This document shows positions 44,416 to 53,361 of a stretch of 64,000 nucleotides of DNA, in pieces. The notes beneath the pieces are model-generated. The model worked only from the letters and a program-made list of their open reading frames with translations. It did no database searches and was not told where the DNA came from. Origin of the DNA: Pleurocapsa sp. CCALA 161. GTDB taxonomy: Bacteria; Cyanobacteriota; Cyanobacteriia; Cyanobacteriales; Xenococcaceae. Each line of letters opens with the position of its first letter. Position 1 is the stretch's first letter. The stretch spans positions 1 to 64,000 of the forward strand of contig NZ_PVWF01000009.1 of the NCBI RefSeq assembly GCF_003003995.1. Reading direction: 5' to 3'. The position numbers and the translations under genes were made by a program.

Positions 44416-44733
44416 TTACTGATTACCGAATTGTCTGGCATAAACAATATCTTCTTTCCCAGATTCAAGTTTAAGATCAGATCTGGGGTAGGCTACACAG
44501 AGTAGGGCATAACCTTCTGCTTGTAATTCGGGAGAAACCCCCATTCCCTCACTTTGTTCGACTTCTCCTAAGAGAATTTGAGCAGCGCAGGTTGTACAAA
44601 CTCCAGCACTACAGGAATAAGGAAGATCGATCCCTGCACTAGTTGCCGCATCTAAAATAGTTTGTGATTCAGCAACTTGTATGGTTTGAATAGTACCCTG
44701 ATGGTTAATTTCAACGCTGTAAATATTAGACAT
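44416..44733 (-). CDS. plant-type [2Fe-2S] ferredoxin, C-terminally extended
   Basis: A 105-residue ferredoxin. Cluster cysteines are C41, C46, C49 and C79 (YSCSAGVCTTC and LLCVAYP). The last residues (KEDIVYARQFGNQ) extend past the usual 97-residue PetF. It resembles the FdC-type extended ferredoxins of cyanobacteria and chloroplasts, whose roles are only partly known; this comparison is from memory. It is a single gene with a 3-base gap to the convergent lepB stop. Confidence 0.9.
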   Translation of the reverse strand: MSNIYSVEINHQGTIQTIQVAESQTILDAATSAGIDLPYSCSAGVCTTCAAQILLGEVEQSEGMGVSPELQAEGYALLCVAYPRSDLKLESGKEDIVYARQFGNQ

Positions 44734-44993
44734 GGCGATCGCAAATTTGTACCAATAAACTTATAAATTTAACTAGATTTATTATCTTCTCATAATCCTA
44801 TCGCTCCATAATAGGTCGAACCATTTGTAGTTGATTTGAATCAAGTTAAGCAAAAATTGGCTCATCTCTCACCGAGAAATTAGAGTTTCTAGTGTATGCT
44901 TTTCGATAAGTCATCGATCATTCCCGATATTTAGATATTTATAGGGTAAAAATCATGATGATTGTTGGTCAGCGTGAGGAGTAGCGAAGAAAG

Positions 44994-45821
44994 ATGAATT
45001 TAAGAGATAGGGCCTTAGAAACTCTAAAGCAAACTAGTAGAACATTTTACATTCCGATCGCCCGTTTACCTGAGCAGCTTCAGGATGCCGTAGCATCAGC
45101 TTATCTTTGTATGCGGGCTATTGATGAAATCGAAGATACTCCTGACCTTGATAACCAGACAAAAGCTCTGCTTTTACGCTCTATTAGTCTAAGATTACAG
45201 GAAATAACCGATCTTGATTCCTATTTCCGTATTGGTGCAGATTTAGAGCAATACAGTGCCGTTTTACCCGATGTCAGTCTGTGTATCGGCGAATGGGCAA
45301 GTCTTGCGCCTAAGACGATCGCTCCGCGAATTTGTGATGCAACCGCAGCCATGGCCGAGCGGATGGCATATTGGGCCGAGCAAAACTGGATGATTGTTAC
45401 TGAAACCGATTTAGATCGCTATACTTTTAGCGTAGCAGGAGCAGTCGGTTTACTGCTGTCAGATCTCTGGAGTTGGTACGATGGTACTATCACCGATCGC
45501 ACTCAAGCGATCGCTTTTGGACGGGGTTTGCAGGCAGTTAATATTGTGCGTAACCAAAAAGAAGATATTCAACGAGGGGTTAGTTTTATACCTGACGAGT
45601 GGACAAACCAAGATGTGCAGGATTATGCTCGCCAACAATTAAAGCAAGCTAATTTATATATTGAATCTTTGCCCAAAGGCAGTCCTGCGCTGAGTTTTTG
45701 CCAAATACCTTACATATTAGCCAAAGGTACGTTAGAGGCGATCGCGATCGGGAAATCAAAGTTAAGTCGTCATGATGTTTTAAGTTTGGTTGAAAAAGTT
45801 ACCAACGTTAAATCTGCTTGA
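44994..45821 (+). CDS. squalene/phytoene-synthase-fold protein with altered second motif
   Basis: A 275-residue trans-isoprenyl-synthase-fold protein. The first acidic motif is present in MRAIDEIEDTPD (DxxxD), but the second reads VNIVRNQKED, where the first Asp of the usual RDxxED is Asn. SRTFYIPI and FGRGLQAVNI mark the family. Squalene or phytoene synthesis needs both motifs, so its head-to-head condensation activity is doubtful. As I recall, close cyanobacterial relatives keep this Asn. No carotenoid gene is next to it. It may be cotranscribed with flv, 106 bases downstream. Confidence 0.75.
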   Translation: MNLRDRALETLKQTSRTFYIPIARLPEQLQDAVASAYLCMRAIDEIEDTPDLDNQTKALLLRSISLRLQEITDLDSYFRIGADLEQYSAVLPDVSLCIGEWASLAPKTIAPRICDATAAMAERMAYWAEQNWMIVTETDLDRYTFSVAGAVGLLLSDLWSWYDGTITDRTQAIAFGRGLQAVNIVRNQKEDIQRGVSFIPDEWTNQDVQDYARQQLKQANLYIESLPKGSPALSFCQIPYILAKGTLEAIAIGKSKLSRHDVLSLVEKVTNVKSA

Positions 45822-45927
45822 ATAATGAGCATTGAGCAGTAATTTAGTAATCAGCAATGAGCAACTAATAAGTCGTGGCACAATAAAGAAGAGTAAAAAA
45901 AATTTAATAAAAGTTAAAAGAGGGGAT

Positions 45928-47655
45928 ATGGTCGCAACACCAATTAAAACCAAACCCAGGTTAAGCATTCAAACGGCTGAGATTGGCTTTGATACTACAG
46001 CAATTCGTTCTCTAGATTGGGATCGCGATCGCTTTGATATTGAGTTTGGGCTACAAAACGGGACTACTTATAATTCTTATTTAATCCGTGGCGATCAAAC
46101 AGCTTTAGTTGATACTTCCCACGCTAAGTTTCGGCAGCTATACCTAGATGCTTTGCAGGGTTTAATTAACCCAAAAGAAATTGATTATCTAATTATTAGC
46201 CATACTGAACCCGATCATAGTGGCTTGGTTAAGGATTTTCTAGAACTTGCCCCCCAGGCGATTGTGGTAGCTTCCAAGATGGCACTCAAATTTTTAGAGG
46301 ATTTAGTTCATCAACCATTTGAGCAAATTATTGCCAAGAATGGTGACACTGTAGATCTAGGTCAGGGTCATATAATTGAGTTTGTCAATGCACCTAATCT
46401 TCACTGGCCAGATACTATTTTTAGCTATGACCAGAAGTCAGGTATTTTGTTCACCTGTGATGCTTTTGGGCTACATTATTGTTCTGATGCTACCTATGAT
46501 GAGGATTTAAAGGCGATCGCCAAAGACTACCGTTTTTATTATGATTGCTTGATGGGTCCTAATGCTCGTTCCGTACTTTCGGCGATGAAACGGATGGATC
46601 AATTAGGAGAAATCAATCTTGTAGCTAATGGACACGGGCCTTTATTGCGTCATAACCTCCAGGAATTGCTGGATCGCTACCGTAACTGGAGTAAGGCTCA
46701 AACTAAAGCAGAAAAAAGTGTTGCCGTCTTTTATGTTGCTGATTATGGTTATAGCGATCGCCTGAGTCAAGCCATTGCTAAAGGGATCACCAAAACTGGT
46801 GTGGAAGTGGAAATGGTAGATTTGCGCTCGGCCGACAGTACTGAAGTCCATGAGATTGTTAATCGTTCGGTGGGTATTGTTTTAGGAATGCCTCCTTTGG
46901 CAAGCAAAAATCAGGAGGATATTGCTGCTAACTTAGGGACAGTCTTGGCAGCAGCTAAGGATAAGCAGCTAATTGGCGCATTTGAATCCTACGGCGATGA
47001 TGACGAACCTATTGACCCTCTGATAACTAAATTCCGTGAAGCTGGGCTCAAACCAGGTTTCCCGCCTATTAAAATCAAAGATATTCCTACCGAAGCAGAT
47101 TATCAGGTGTGTGAAGAGTCAGGAACTGACTTAGGACAACTTCTAACCCTCAAAGATTTAGTCAAGCAGATGAAATCTTTAGACACCGATTTAGATAAAG
47201 CGATCGGACGTTTGAGTGGGGGACTCTATATTATTACCGCCACGAAGGGGAACTTGAGTAGTGCCATGTTGGCTTCCTGGGTATCTCAGGCTAGCTTTGA
47301 GCCGATTGGCTTGACGATCGCAGTAGCGAAAGATCGGGCGATTGAATCCTTCATGCAGGTGGGCGATCGCTTTGTCTTAAACATCCTCGAAGAAGGTAAG
47401 TATCAAGGCTTGATGAAACACTTTCTCAAGCGGTTTAAACCTGGTGCAGACCGTTTTGCGGGGATTAATACCCAAACTGCTGCCAATGGTTCGCCTATTT
47501 TAACTGATGCTTTGGCTTACCTGGAGTGTGAAGTTTCAAGCCGTATGGAATGTAGCGATCATTGGATTGTCTATAGTAAAGTCGAGCTTGGTCGAGTTTC
47601 TAATCCTGATGGTTTAACGGCTATTCATCACCGTAAGGTAGGAAATCACTATTAG
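45928..47655 (+). CDS. flv3: class C flavodiiron protein, type B (Flv3/Flv4-like)
   Basis: A protein of 575 residues from ATG 45928, preceded by an AGAGGGG Shine-Dalgarno; a longer frame starts at 45832 but lacks such a site. The metallo-beta-lactamase domain (about 30-260) has all diiron ligands in HTEPDHSG, LHWPDT, CDAFGLHY and NGHGPLLRH. A flavodoxin domain (about 270-420) and a C-terminal flavin reductase domain (about 430-570) follow. It uses NAD(P)H to reduce O2 to water in photosynthetic alternative electron flow. Canonical ligands suggest Flv3 or Flv4; the choice of flv3 is tentative. Confidence 0.85.
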   Translation: MVATPIKTKPRLSIQTAEIGFDTTAIRSLDWDRDRFDIEFGLQNGTTYNSYLIRGDQTALVDTSHAKFRQLYLDALQGLINPKEIDYLIISHTEPDHSGLVKDFLELAPQAIVVASKMALKFLEDLVHQPFEQIIAKNGDTVDLGQGHIIEFVNAPNLHWPDTIFSYDQKSGILFTCDAFGLHYCSDATYDEDLKAIAKDYRFYYDCLMGPNARSVLSAMKRMDQLGEINLVANGHGPLLRHNLQELLDRYRNWSKAQTKAEKSVAVFYVADYGYSDRLSQAIAKGITKTGVEVEMVDLRSADSTEVHEIVNRSVGIVLGMPPLASKNQEDIAANLGTVLAAAKDKQLIGAFESYGDDDEPIDPLITKFREAGLKPGFPPIKIKDIPTEADYQVCEESGTDLGQLLTLKDLVKQMKSLDTDLDKAIGRLSGGLYIITATKGNLSSAMLASWVSQASFEPIGLTIAVAKDRAIESFMQVGDRFVLNILEEGKYQGLMKHFLKRFKPGADRFAGINTQTAANGSPILTDALAYLECEVSSRMECSDHWIVYSKVELGRVSNPDGLTAIHHRKVGNHY

Positions 47656-47697
47656 AAGTTCTTAGTTCTCGAATTGACAACCCAAGGAACAATTTTT

Positions 47698-47725
47698 ATC
47701 AGGGCGAATAGTTATTCGCCCTGAT
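47698..47725 (+). terminator. 12-bp GGGCGAAT hairpin after flv
   Basis: Bases 47698-47709 and 47714-47725 form a perfect 12-bp stem around AGTT, with a T-rich stretch before and after. It lies 43 bases after the flv stop and probably terminates it. The core matches the palindromes at 7049 and 19468. Confidence 0.75.
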
Positions 47726-47802
47726 ATATTTTTATGGTTTGATTTTTTGACTTATTGCCACGAACATTGATAGGCTGACCGAGAAGAATTCAATAAGTAA
47801 AA

Positions 47803-48207
47803 TTGGTTAATAATTCAGATACCTTCGATCAACAAATTCTCGATTTAGTAAATCAAGAGCGTTTTAAAGTCGGAGCAGATCCTCTAAGTATTAACGAACA
47901 ATTAGATCAAGCTGCCGATCTTCATTCTCAAGATCAAGCTAGTCTGGATAATATGAGTCACACTGGTTCAAATGGTAGCGATTTTGGGACTCGTATCCAA
48001 GAAGAAGGGTATCAATTTTCAACGGCAGCCGAAAACGTCGCAGCTGGTCAAATAGATGCGGCAGATGTAATGGCTAGCTGGATGGGAAGCGATGGTCACC
48101 GAGCAAATATTCTTAATGCTGATTTTGAAGATATAGGCATCGGTTCTGCTACTGGTGATGATGGCAGTATTTACTGGACTCAAAATTTTGGAGCTGAAAT
48201 AGCTTAG
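47803..48207 (+). CDS. CAP (SCP/PR1) domain protein
   Basis: A 134-residue CAP superfamily protein: QQILDLVNQERFKVGADPL, a His-containing DLHSQDQASLDNMSHTGS and a MGSDGHRANILNADFEDIGIG block, ending in YWTQNFG. Relatives are usually secreted and often part of larger surface proteins. Here the start is TTG at 47803 because an in-frame stop lies just upstream (47794), so there is no signal peptide. Either the gene is cytoplasmic or its N-terminus was lost. The function is unknown. Confidence 0.75.
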   Translation: MVNNSDTFDQQILDLVNQERFKVGADPLSINEQLDQAADLHSQDQASLDNMSHTGSNGSDFGTRIQEEGYQFSTAAENVAAGQIDAADVMASWMGSDGHRANILNADFEDIGIGSATGDDGSIYWTQNFGAEIA

Positions 48208-48317
48208 TTTCCTTAAAATTGCTTTTTGAGATAATTCCTTGAAAATCTTCCTCGAATAAACGATTCAGCGCGAACTGGGTGGAGGCTTTTGGGGAAGAAG
48301 ATTCTTACCCAAAATGC

Positions 48318-48368
48318 GCCTTCGGTTTCTGTCGATAAGGCATATCCGAAGGTGTACCCTTTAGGACT
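48318..48368. repeat. dispersed palindromic repeat copy
   Basis: Contains GCGCCTTCGG and CCGAAGGTGTACCCTTTAGGAC parts, related to the elements at 23001, 27064 and 29309. It is in the 231-base gap between the CAP and rhomboid genes, followed by a heptamer array. Confidence 0.5.
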
Positions 48369-48381
48369 GAATCAAAAAGCT

Positions 48382-48406
48382 AAAAGCAAAGAGCAAAGAG
48401 CAAAGC
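48382..48406. repeat. tandem heptamer repeat, AARAGCA x3
   Basis: Units AAAAGCA, AAGAGCA, AAGAGCA and a partial AAGC. It belongs to the same heptamer-array class as the arrays at 10424, 17079, 26958, 39145 and 55698. Confidence 0.75.
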
Positions 48407-48438
48407 GGTTTAATCTTATTTGTAGCAACAAGCTTTGC

Positions 48439-49155
48439 TCAAACCAGATTCTTTTCTGCTGAACTATTAGAAAATAAACCTAATATAGGAGCTAATATAG
48501 CTCCAGCAATAAACCCTCCTGCGTGCGCCCAATAGGCAACTCCACCACTTTCCATCCCTACACTGGCACTAACTTCAAAAGAGGCAACTCCGTTTAGTGC
48601 TTGTTCGACGAACCAAAAACCCAAAAAATACACCGCAGGTATTCTAAACAACGGAAAAAAGAACCCCAGAGGTATTACCGTAACAATCTTAGCTTGCGGA
48701 AATTTAAGAATATATGCTCCCATCACTCCAGCGATCGCCCCACTAGCCCCTAAAGAAGGTACGCTAGACATTGAGGAAAAGAACCATTGAGCCATCACTG
48801 CCAAAACCCCACAAGATAGGTAAAACAGCAAGAATTTAGCTCTACCTAACTGTTCTTCAACATTGTTACCAAAGATATAGAGAAAGAGCATATTAAAGCC
48901 AACATGAGTAAATCCTGCGTGCAAAAACTGCGAGGTGATCGGCGTAACTACTTCGGGAATACTCTGATGGACATCAATGCCACTAAAACTGGCAGTTAAC
49001 TCTTGGGGAACAACGGCAAATAAGTGAAAGAAACGATCTAATTGACTTGAATTCAGACTAAGTTCATATACAAAAACTAAAATATTAGCGGCAATTAAAA
49101 TATAGGTAATATAAGGAGTTATTTGAACTGGATTTTCGTCTTTTAAGGGAACCAT
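48439..49155 (-). CDS. rhomboid-family intramembrane serine protease
   Basis: A 238-residue protein with about six membrane spans. The catalytic serine is in SLGASGAIAGVMGAY, and the histidine is in WAHAGGFIAGA; the N-terminal HAGFTHVGFNMLFLYIFG segment is also typical. Rhomboids cleave membrane proteins within the bilayer. Its substrate is unknown. It starts at ATG and is a single gene on the minus strand, with the UDG-like gene 114 bases upstream. Confidence 0.9.
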   Translation of the reverse strand: MVPLKDENPVQITPYITYILIAANILVFVYELSLNSSQLDRFFHLFAVVPQELTASFSGIDVHQSIPEVVTPITSQFLHAGFTHVGFNMLFLYIFGNNVEEQLGRAKFLLFYLSCGVLAVMAQWFFSSMSSVPSLGASGAIAGVMGAYILKFPQAKIVTVIPLGFFFPLFRIPAVYFLGFWFVEQALNGVASFEVSASVGMESGGVAYWAHAGGFIAGAILAPILGLFSNSSAEKNLV

Positions 49156-49269
49156 ATTGAGAAAATTAAAAAATAATAGGGCAAAAAAGCAACGGGAATT
49201 TAGATTTGAGTTTGTAGATTAGTTTGTGATGCCTGAAACTTGATGAGAACATTATTACTTGTGAGTTCA

Positions 49270-49950
49270 TTAAAACTCCACTTGTGACAGCCTACTCTGC
49301 AACATTTTGGGGAAAGCAGTATAGTATTTCTGATTTAGTGGAGAGGGATGGGGTAATGGTAATAGGGTGATGGCTTTGCTATGGGACATTCCTTGGCTGT
49401 CGGTGGCGCTGAGGTTCACGGTTAACTGATTATCAAAGCGATCGCTACTACGATAAAAATCATCAACTTCTCCTTTTCCACCATAGGGAGCAAACCATTT
49501 AAACGCTTCTGTGCCTAAAGTAATCACTTGATTTCCCTGCCAATGTAATACAAACAATTGTTCTAAAAAAGGACGAAATCTATTTTTTACCTTGGCTAAA
49601 TAAGCTTTATTTCCTGGTGGCTTATAGGGAACTGTGTTAGTTAATAAAACTCGCTCAATTGTTGTATTATCTAAATCTTCCCTAGAAGGAGCTTTAGTTT
49701 TATGTACTGCGTAATAAAATCCTTGTCTAACCATTGTTCCCGAAGCGCCAATTAAAGGTTGCCGAGCATAAACTTCATCCTTGCCTAAGTCACGACCAAA
49801 AAAACACAGAGGACTAGTTAAATTTCCCGCATAAAGAATTGGTTCGGTTGGTTCAATTCCCGCTGATTCATATACAGGCAGATCGAGAGGAAATTCAGAG
49901 CGTTTAGCTTCTTGTTGTACCTGAACAATGAGAGTTTCAAGATCGGACAT
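49270..49950 (-). CDS. uracil-DNA glycosylase superfamily protein, no Fe-S cysteines
   Basis: A 226-residue protein of the UDG fold. Motif A is GRDLGKDEVYARQPLIGASG, and a LTNTVPYKPPGNKAY block and LLPLPHPSPLN motif B follow. Only one cysteine is present, so it cannot carry the four-cysteine Fe-S cluster of family 4 UDGs. Removal of uracil or another damaged base from DNA is plausible but not certain. It is a single gene. Confidence 0.85.
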   Translation of the reverse strand: MSDLETLIVQVQQEAKRSEFPLDLPVYESAGIEPTEPILYAGNLTSPLCFFGRDLGKDEVYARQPLIGASGTMVRQGFYYAVHKTKAPSREDLDNTTIERVLLTNTVPYKPPGNKAYLAKVKNRFRPFLEQLFVLHWQGNQVITLGTEAFKWFAPYGGKGEVDDFYRSSDRFDNQLTVNLSATDSQGMSHSKAITLLPLPHPSPLNQKYYTAFPKMLQSRLSQVEF

Positions 49951-50117
49951 GGATTCAGTTTAAAAGTTAACAGTAAGTTTGATGACAATCAATAAATGTG
50001 TATAGGAAATGATTATCTCATCTTGTCTTAAATCACCAACACAACTATTTATAGATTTATAGATCTATAGATATACAGCCTGATAAAATTAGCTTCGTCT
50101 TTAGTTAATCATCATTT

Positions 50118-50858
50118 ATGACCCTAATCTACCAGTATCCTGATTTAATTCCAGGTCGCCTAATCAAACGCTACAAAAGATTTTTGGCAGATATTGAATT
50201 GGTTACAGGAGAAGTTATTACGGCACACTGTCCGAATACAGGGCCGATGACGGGAATTTGTGTAACCGATAGTTTGGTGCAGGTGTCCAAAAGCAATAAT
50301 CCAAAACGCAAGCTGGCATATACTTGGGAAATGATTCAGCTTGGCTCTACCTGGGTGGGAACGAATACCGCTATGCCTAATCGTGTAATTAAATTAGCAT
50401 TAGAGCAGCAACTATTGCCTGAATTAGTTAGTAAATACAACACTATTCGCTCTGAAGTTGCCTATGGTAAGGATAACAAAAGTCGAATTGATTTCTTGCT
50501 AACAGGAGACAGCAGCCAACCAGCAATATATCTTGAGGTCAAAAGTGTAACTCTAAGTCAGGCTAACTTAGCTTTATTTCCCGATACAGTTACCACACGA
50601 GGACAAAAACATCTCAGGGAGTTAATTGATTTAGTTCCCGAAACGATAGCAATCATGCTCTACTTTATCAATCGAAGCGATTGCGACACCTTTGCTCCTA
50701 GTGATACTTGCGATCCAAAATATGGTGAGCTATTACGCCTGGCGGTGGCTCAAGGAGTAATAGTTTTACCCTACCGCTTTGAAATTACGCCTCAAGGCAT
50801 TAGCTGTTTGGGACTGGCAGATTTTCTAGCTTGTGAACCAATGCTATCTACAAGCTAG
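50118..50858 (+). CDS. sfsA: SfsA family DNA/RNA nuclease
   Basis: A 246-residue SfsA protein. It has FLADIELVTGEVITAHCPNTG, GTWVGTNTAMPN and SRIDFLLTGDSSQPAIYLEVKSVTL, the last carrying the D...E-x-K nuclease-type core. The family, first linked to sugar fermentation in E. coli, is now described as a nuclease; the exact biological substrate is open. The last 9 codon-spanning bases form a 9-bp stem with 50826-50834 (paired with 50850-50858). It is a single gene. Confidence 0.93.
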   Translation: MTLIYQYPDLIPGRLIKRYKRFLADIELVTGEVITAHCPNTGPMTGICVTDSLVQVSKSNNPKRKLAYTWEMIQLGSTWVGTNTAMPNRVIKLALEQQLLPELVSKYNTIRSEVAYGKDNKSRIDFLLTGDSSQPAIYLEVKSVTLSQANLALFPDTVTTRGQKHLRELIDLVPETIAIMLYFINRSDCDTFAPSDTCDPKYGELLRLAVAQGVIVLPYRFEITPQGISCLGLADFLACEPMLSTS

Positions 50859-51062
50859 ATCGCCCAAGTTGCTTGAGGTTGAATTAAAGAGAAAATTAAG
50901 AACAAGTTGTATCGCTTTTTAAAGATTGTGGGTAAGCGATCGCTGCTGATATTTAATTACAACTATCTACTTAAGCAATTTAGCAAAAATTGGCAGTTTC
51001 TAACCAACTCGCCATCCGTTAGAATTAGGGACATATGATGAACATAGTAGGTCGGATTATAA

Positions 51063-52367
51063 ATGGTTGCTTCTCAGATAGAATCCCTCTCTTTAATTGA
51101 AATTGCTCAACAAACCCGTGCAGCAGCACTTAAACTGGGGGGTTTGTCTACCGATGAGCGGAACTCTGCCTTAGAAGCAGTGGCAAAAGCGCTGACATTA
51201 GCTACCCCAGAGATAATTGCTGCTAATCAAGCGGATCTTCAAACAGCAGAATCTGAGCATCTTGCTCCCGCACTATATTCTAGATTAAAGCTGGGAGAGT
51301 CCAAACTACAAGCGGCGATCGCTGGAGTTAGAGATGTGGCTAAACTACCTAACCCCATCGGCGTTAGTCAGATTCACCGTGAGTTAGATGAAGGTTTGAT
51401 TTTAAAGCGCGTAACTTGTCCTTTGGGAGTTTTAGGCATTATTTTTGAGGCGCGTCCTGAAGCTTTGATTCAGATTACTAGCTTGGCAATTAAGTCTGGT
51501 AATGGGGTAATTCTTAAAGGAGGAAAGGAAGCAATTAATTCTTGCCAGATATTAACTAGGGTTATTACTCAAGCATTAGCATCGACCAAAGTTGACCCTG
51601 CTGCGGTGCAGTTATTGACCACCAGGGAAGAAATTAAACAGCTATTAGAACTCGACCAGTATATAGACCTAATTATTCCTCGTGGTTCTAATTCTTTTGT
51701 CCGTTACGTTCAAGACAACACTCGTATTCCCGTCTTGGGTCATGCGGACGGGATCTGTCACCTTTATCTGGACAAAGGAGCGGATTTGGCTAAGTCGATT
51801 AAAATCACTGTTGATGCGAAAACCCATTATCCCGCAGCCTGTAATGCGATCGAAACTTTATTAGTACACAAAGATATCGCCGAAGAGTTTTTACCCCAGA
51901 TTGCCCAAGCACTGCAAGCAGAGGGAGTAGAGTTACGGGGAGATGAAGCAACCAGAGCTATTATTAATGCCAAAGCAACTAGAGAACATGATTGGCAGAC
52001 CGAATATAGTGATTTAATCCTGGCGATTAAAATAGTCGATACTGTGGAAACTGCGATCGCCCATATCAATCACTATGGGTCAAAACATACTGATGCGATC
52101 GTCACAGAAGACCAGCAGACAGCAGATATATTTCAAAATCAAGTGGATGCAGCAGGAGTGTATCATAACTGCTCAACTCGCTTTGCTGATGGTTTTCGCT
52201 ATGGCTTTGGTGCAGAAGTGGGTATTAGTACTCAGCAGATGCCTCCCCGCGGCCCAGTCGGTTTAGAAGGTTTGGTTACTTATAAATATAAGCTGACTGG
52301 TAATGGTCATATTGCTGCAACCTATACAGGTATAAACGCGAAAGCTTATACTCATCGTGACTACTAA
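51063..52367 (+). CDS. proA: glutamate-5-semialdehyde dehydrogenase
   Basis: A 434-residue ProA. Marks include [35 protein letters not shown], the catalytic-cysteine region [16 protein letters not shown] and [18 protein letters not shown]. It reduces glutamyl 5-phosphate with NADPH in proline synthesis. The length is normal. The start ATG lies 24 bases after GGGACATATGATG. It is followed after 27 bases by the epoxide hydrolase-like gene, which may be cotranscribed. Confidence 0.95.
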   Translation: MVASQIESLSLIEIAQQTRAAALKLGGLSTDERNSALEAVAKALTLATPEIIAANQADLQTAESEHLAPALYSRLKLGESKLQAAIAGVRDVAKLPNPIGVSQIHRELDEGLILKRVTCPLGVLGIIFEARPEALIQITSLAIKSGNGVILKGGKEAINSCQILTRVITQALASTKVDPAAVQLLTTREEIKQLLELDQYIDLIIPRGSNSFVRYVQDNTRIPVLGHADGICHLYLDKGADLAKSIKITVDAKTHYPAACNAIETLLVHKDIAEEFLPQIAQALQAEGVELRGDEATRAIINAKATREHDWQTEYSDLILAIKIVDTVETAIAHINHYGSKHTDAIVTEDQQTADIFQNQVDAAGVYHNCSTRFADGFRYGFGAEVGISTQQMPPRGPVGLEGLVTYKYKLTGNGHIAATYTGINAKAYTHRDY

Positions 52368-52394
52368 TTACTGCATCAATACTGAGTTAGTTAG

Positions 52395-53267
52395 ATGAAC
52401 AATTGGCAGCACAAGTCGATCAAAACCAACGGAATTAATCTCCATTATGTCAGCCAAGGGTCGGGAAAATTAATGCTGATGCTCCACGGGTTTCCAGAGT
52501 TTTGGTATTCTTGGCGACACCAAATTAAAGAATTTGCCTCGGATTATCATACAGTAGCTTTGGATTTGCGGGGATATAACGATAGTGACAAGCCAGCCGA
52601 ACAGTCCGCTTATCAAATGTCCGAATTTATCCAAGATATCAAAGGTGTGATTACGGGTTTAGGTTATGCAGACTGTATTTTAGTCGCGCATGATTGGGGT
52701 GGCGCGATCGCCTGGAATTTTGCCTATGCTTATCCGACAATGGTGGAAAAACTTATTGTTTTAAATATTCCCCATCCAGCCAAATTTGCTCAAGGTTTAC
52801 GCACCCCAGAACAGTTGCTTAAAAGCTGGTACATCTTGGCGTTTCAGCTTCCTTTCTTGCCCGAATTTTTGCTTCAGTTGAATGACTATCAGGCGATTAA
52901 AGAGGCTTTTTCGGGGATGGCAATTAATAAAACTGCTTTTAGTGAAGCAGACTTAAATGCTTATCGAGATGCAGCAGCCAAACCAGGAGCGCTCAGGGCG
53001 ATGGTGAATTACTATCGGAATGTTTTTCCCTTATTATTCAACAACGAACCCGAATGGCAAATTTTAGCAGTTCCGACTCTAACTATTTGGGGTGAAGCAG
53101 ATACAGCTTTAGGAAAGGAATTAACCTACGGTACAGAAGCTTATGTTAGCAATTGGCAAATTAAATATATTCCCCACTGTAGTCATTGGGTACAGCAAGA
53201 ACAGCCAGCTTTAGTCAATGCTTATATCTGGGAATTTCTCCAACGATCATCAACTCCAGAGTTGTAA
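52395..53267 (+). CDS. alpha/beta hydrolase, epoxide-hydrolase type
   Basis: A 290-residue alpha/beta hydrolase. The oxyanion segment is HGFPEFWYSW, the nucleophile elbow is AHDWGGAIAWNFAY (Asp nucleophile, as in epoxide hydrolases and dehalogenases), an acidic residue lies near GEADTALG, and the catalytic histidine is in HCSHWVQQEQP. It could open epoxides; the physiological substrate is unknown. It may be cotranscribed with proA. Confidence 0.9.
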   Translation: MNNWQHKSIKTNGINLHYVSQGSGKLMLMLHGFPEFWYSWRHQIKEFASDYHTVALDLRGYNDSDKPAEQSAYQMSEFIQDIKGVITGLGYADCILVAHDWGGAIAWNFAYAYPTMVEKLIVLNIPHPAKFAQGLRTPEQLLKSWYILAFQLPFLPEFLLQLNDYQAIKEAFSGMAINKTAFSEADLNAYRDAAAKPGALRAMVNYYRNVFPLLFNNEPEWQILAVPTLTIWGEADTALGKELTYGTEAYVSNWQIKYIPHCSHWVQQEQPALVNAYIWEFLQRSSTPEL

Positions 53268-53361
53268 AAGTTTTTGTCGATTCATATACTGCAACATTCA
53301 ATTCGTAATGCTATGGTAAATCCTGGAGTTAAGAGCTAGGGACTGATAGTTAAATTAAAAT

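Noticed and set aside
45832-45927. Longer start of the flavodiiron gene at 45832
   Set aside because: The extra 32 residues are encoded by repeat-like sequence and lack a Shine-Dalgarno; AGAGGGG precedes the ATG at 45928 and gives the normal family length.
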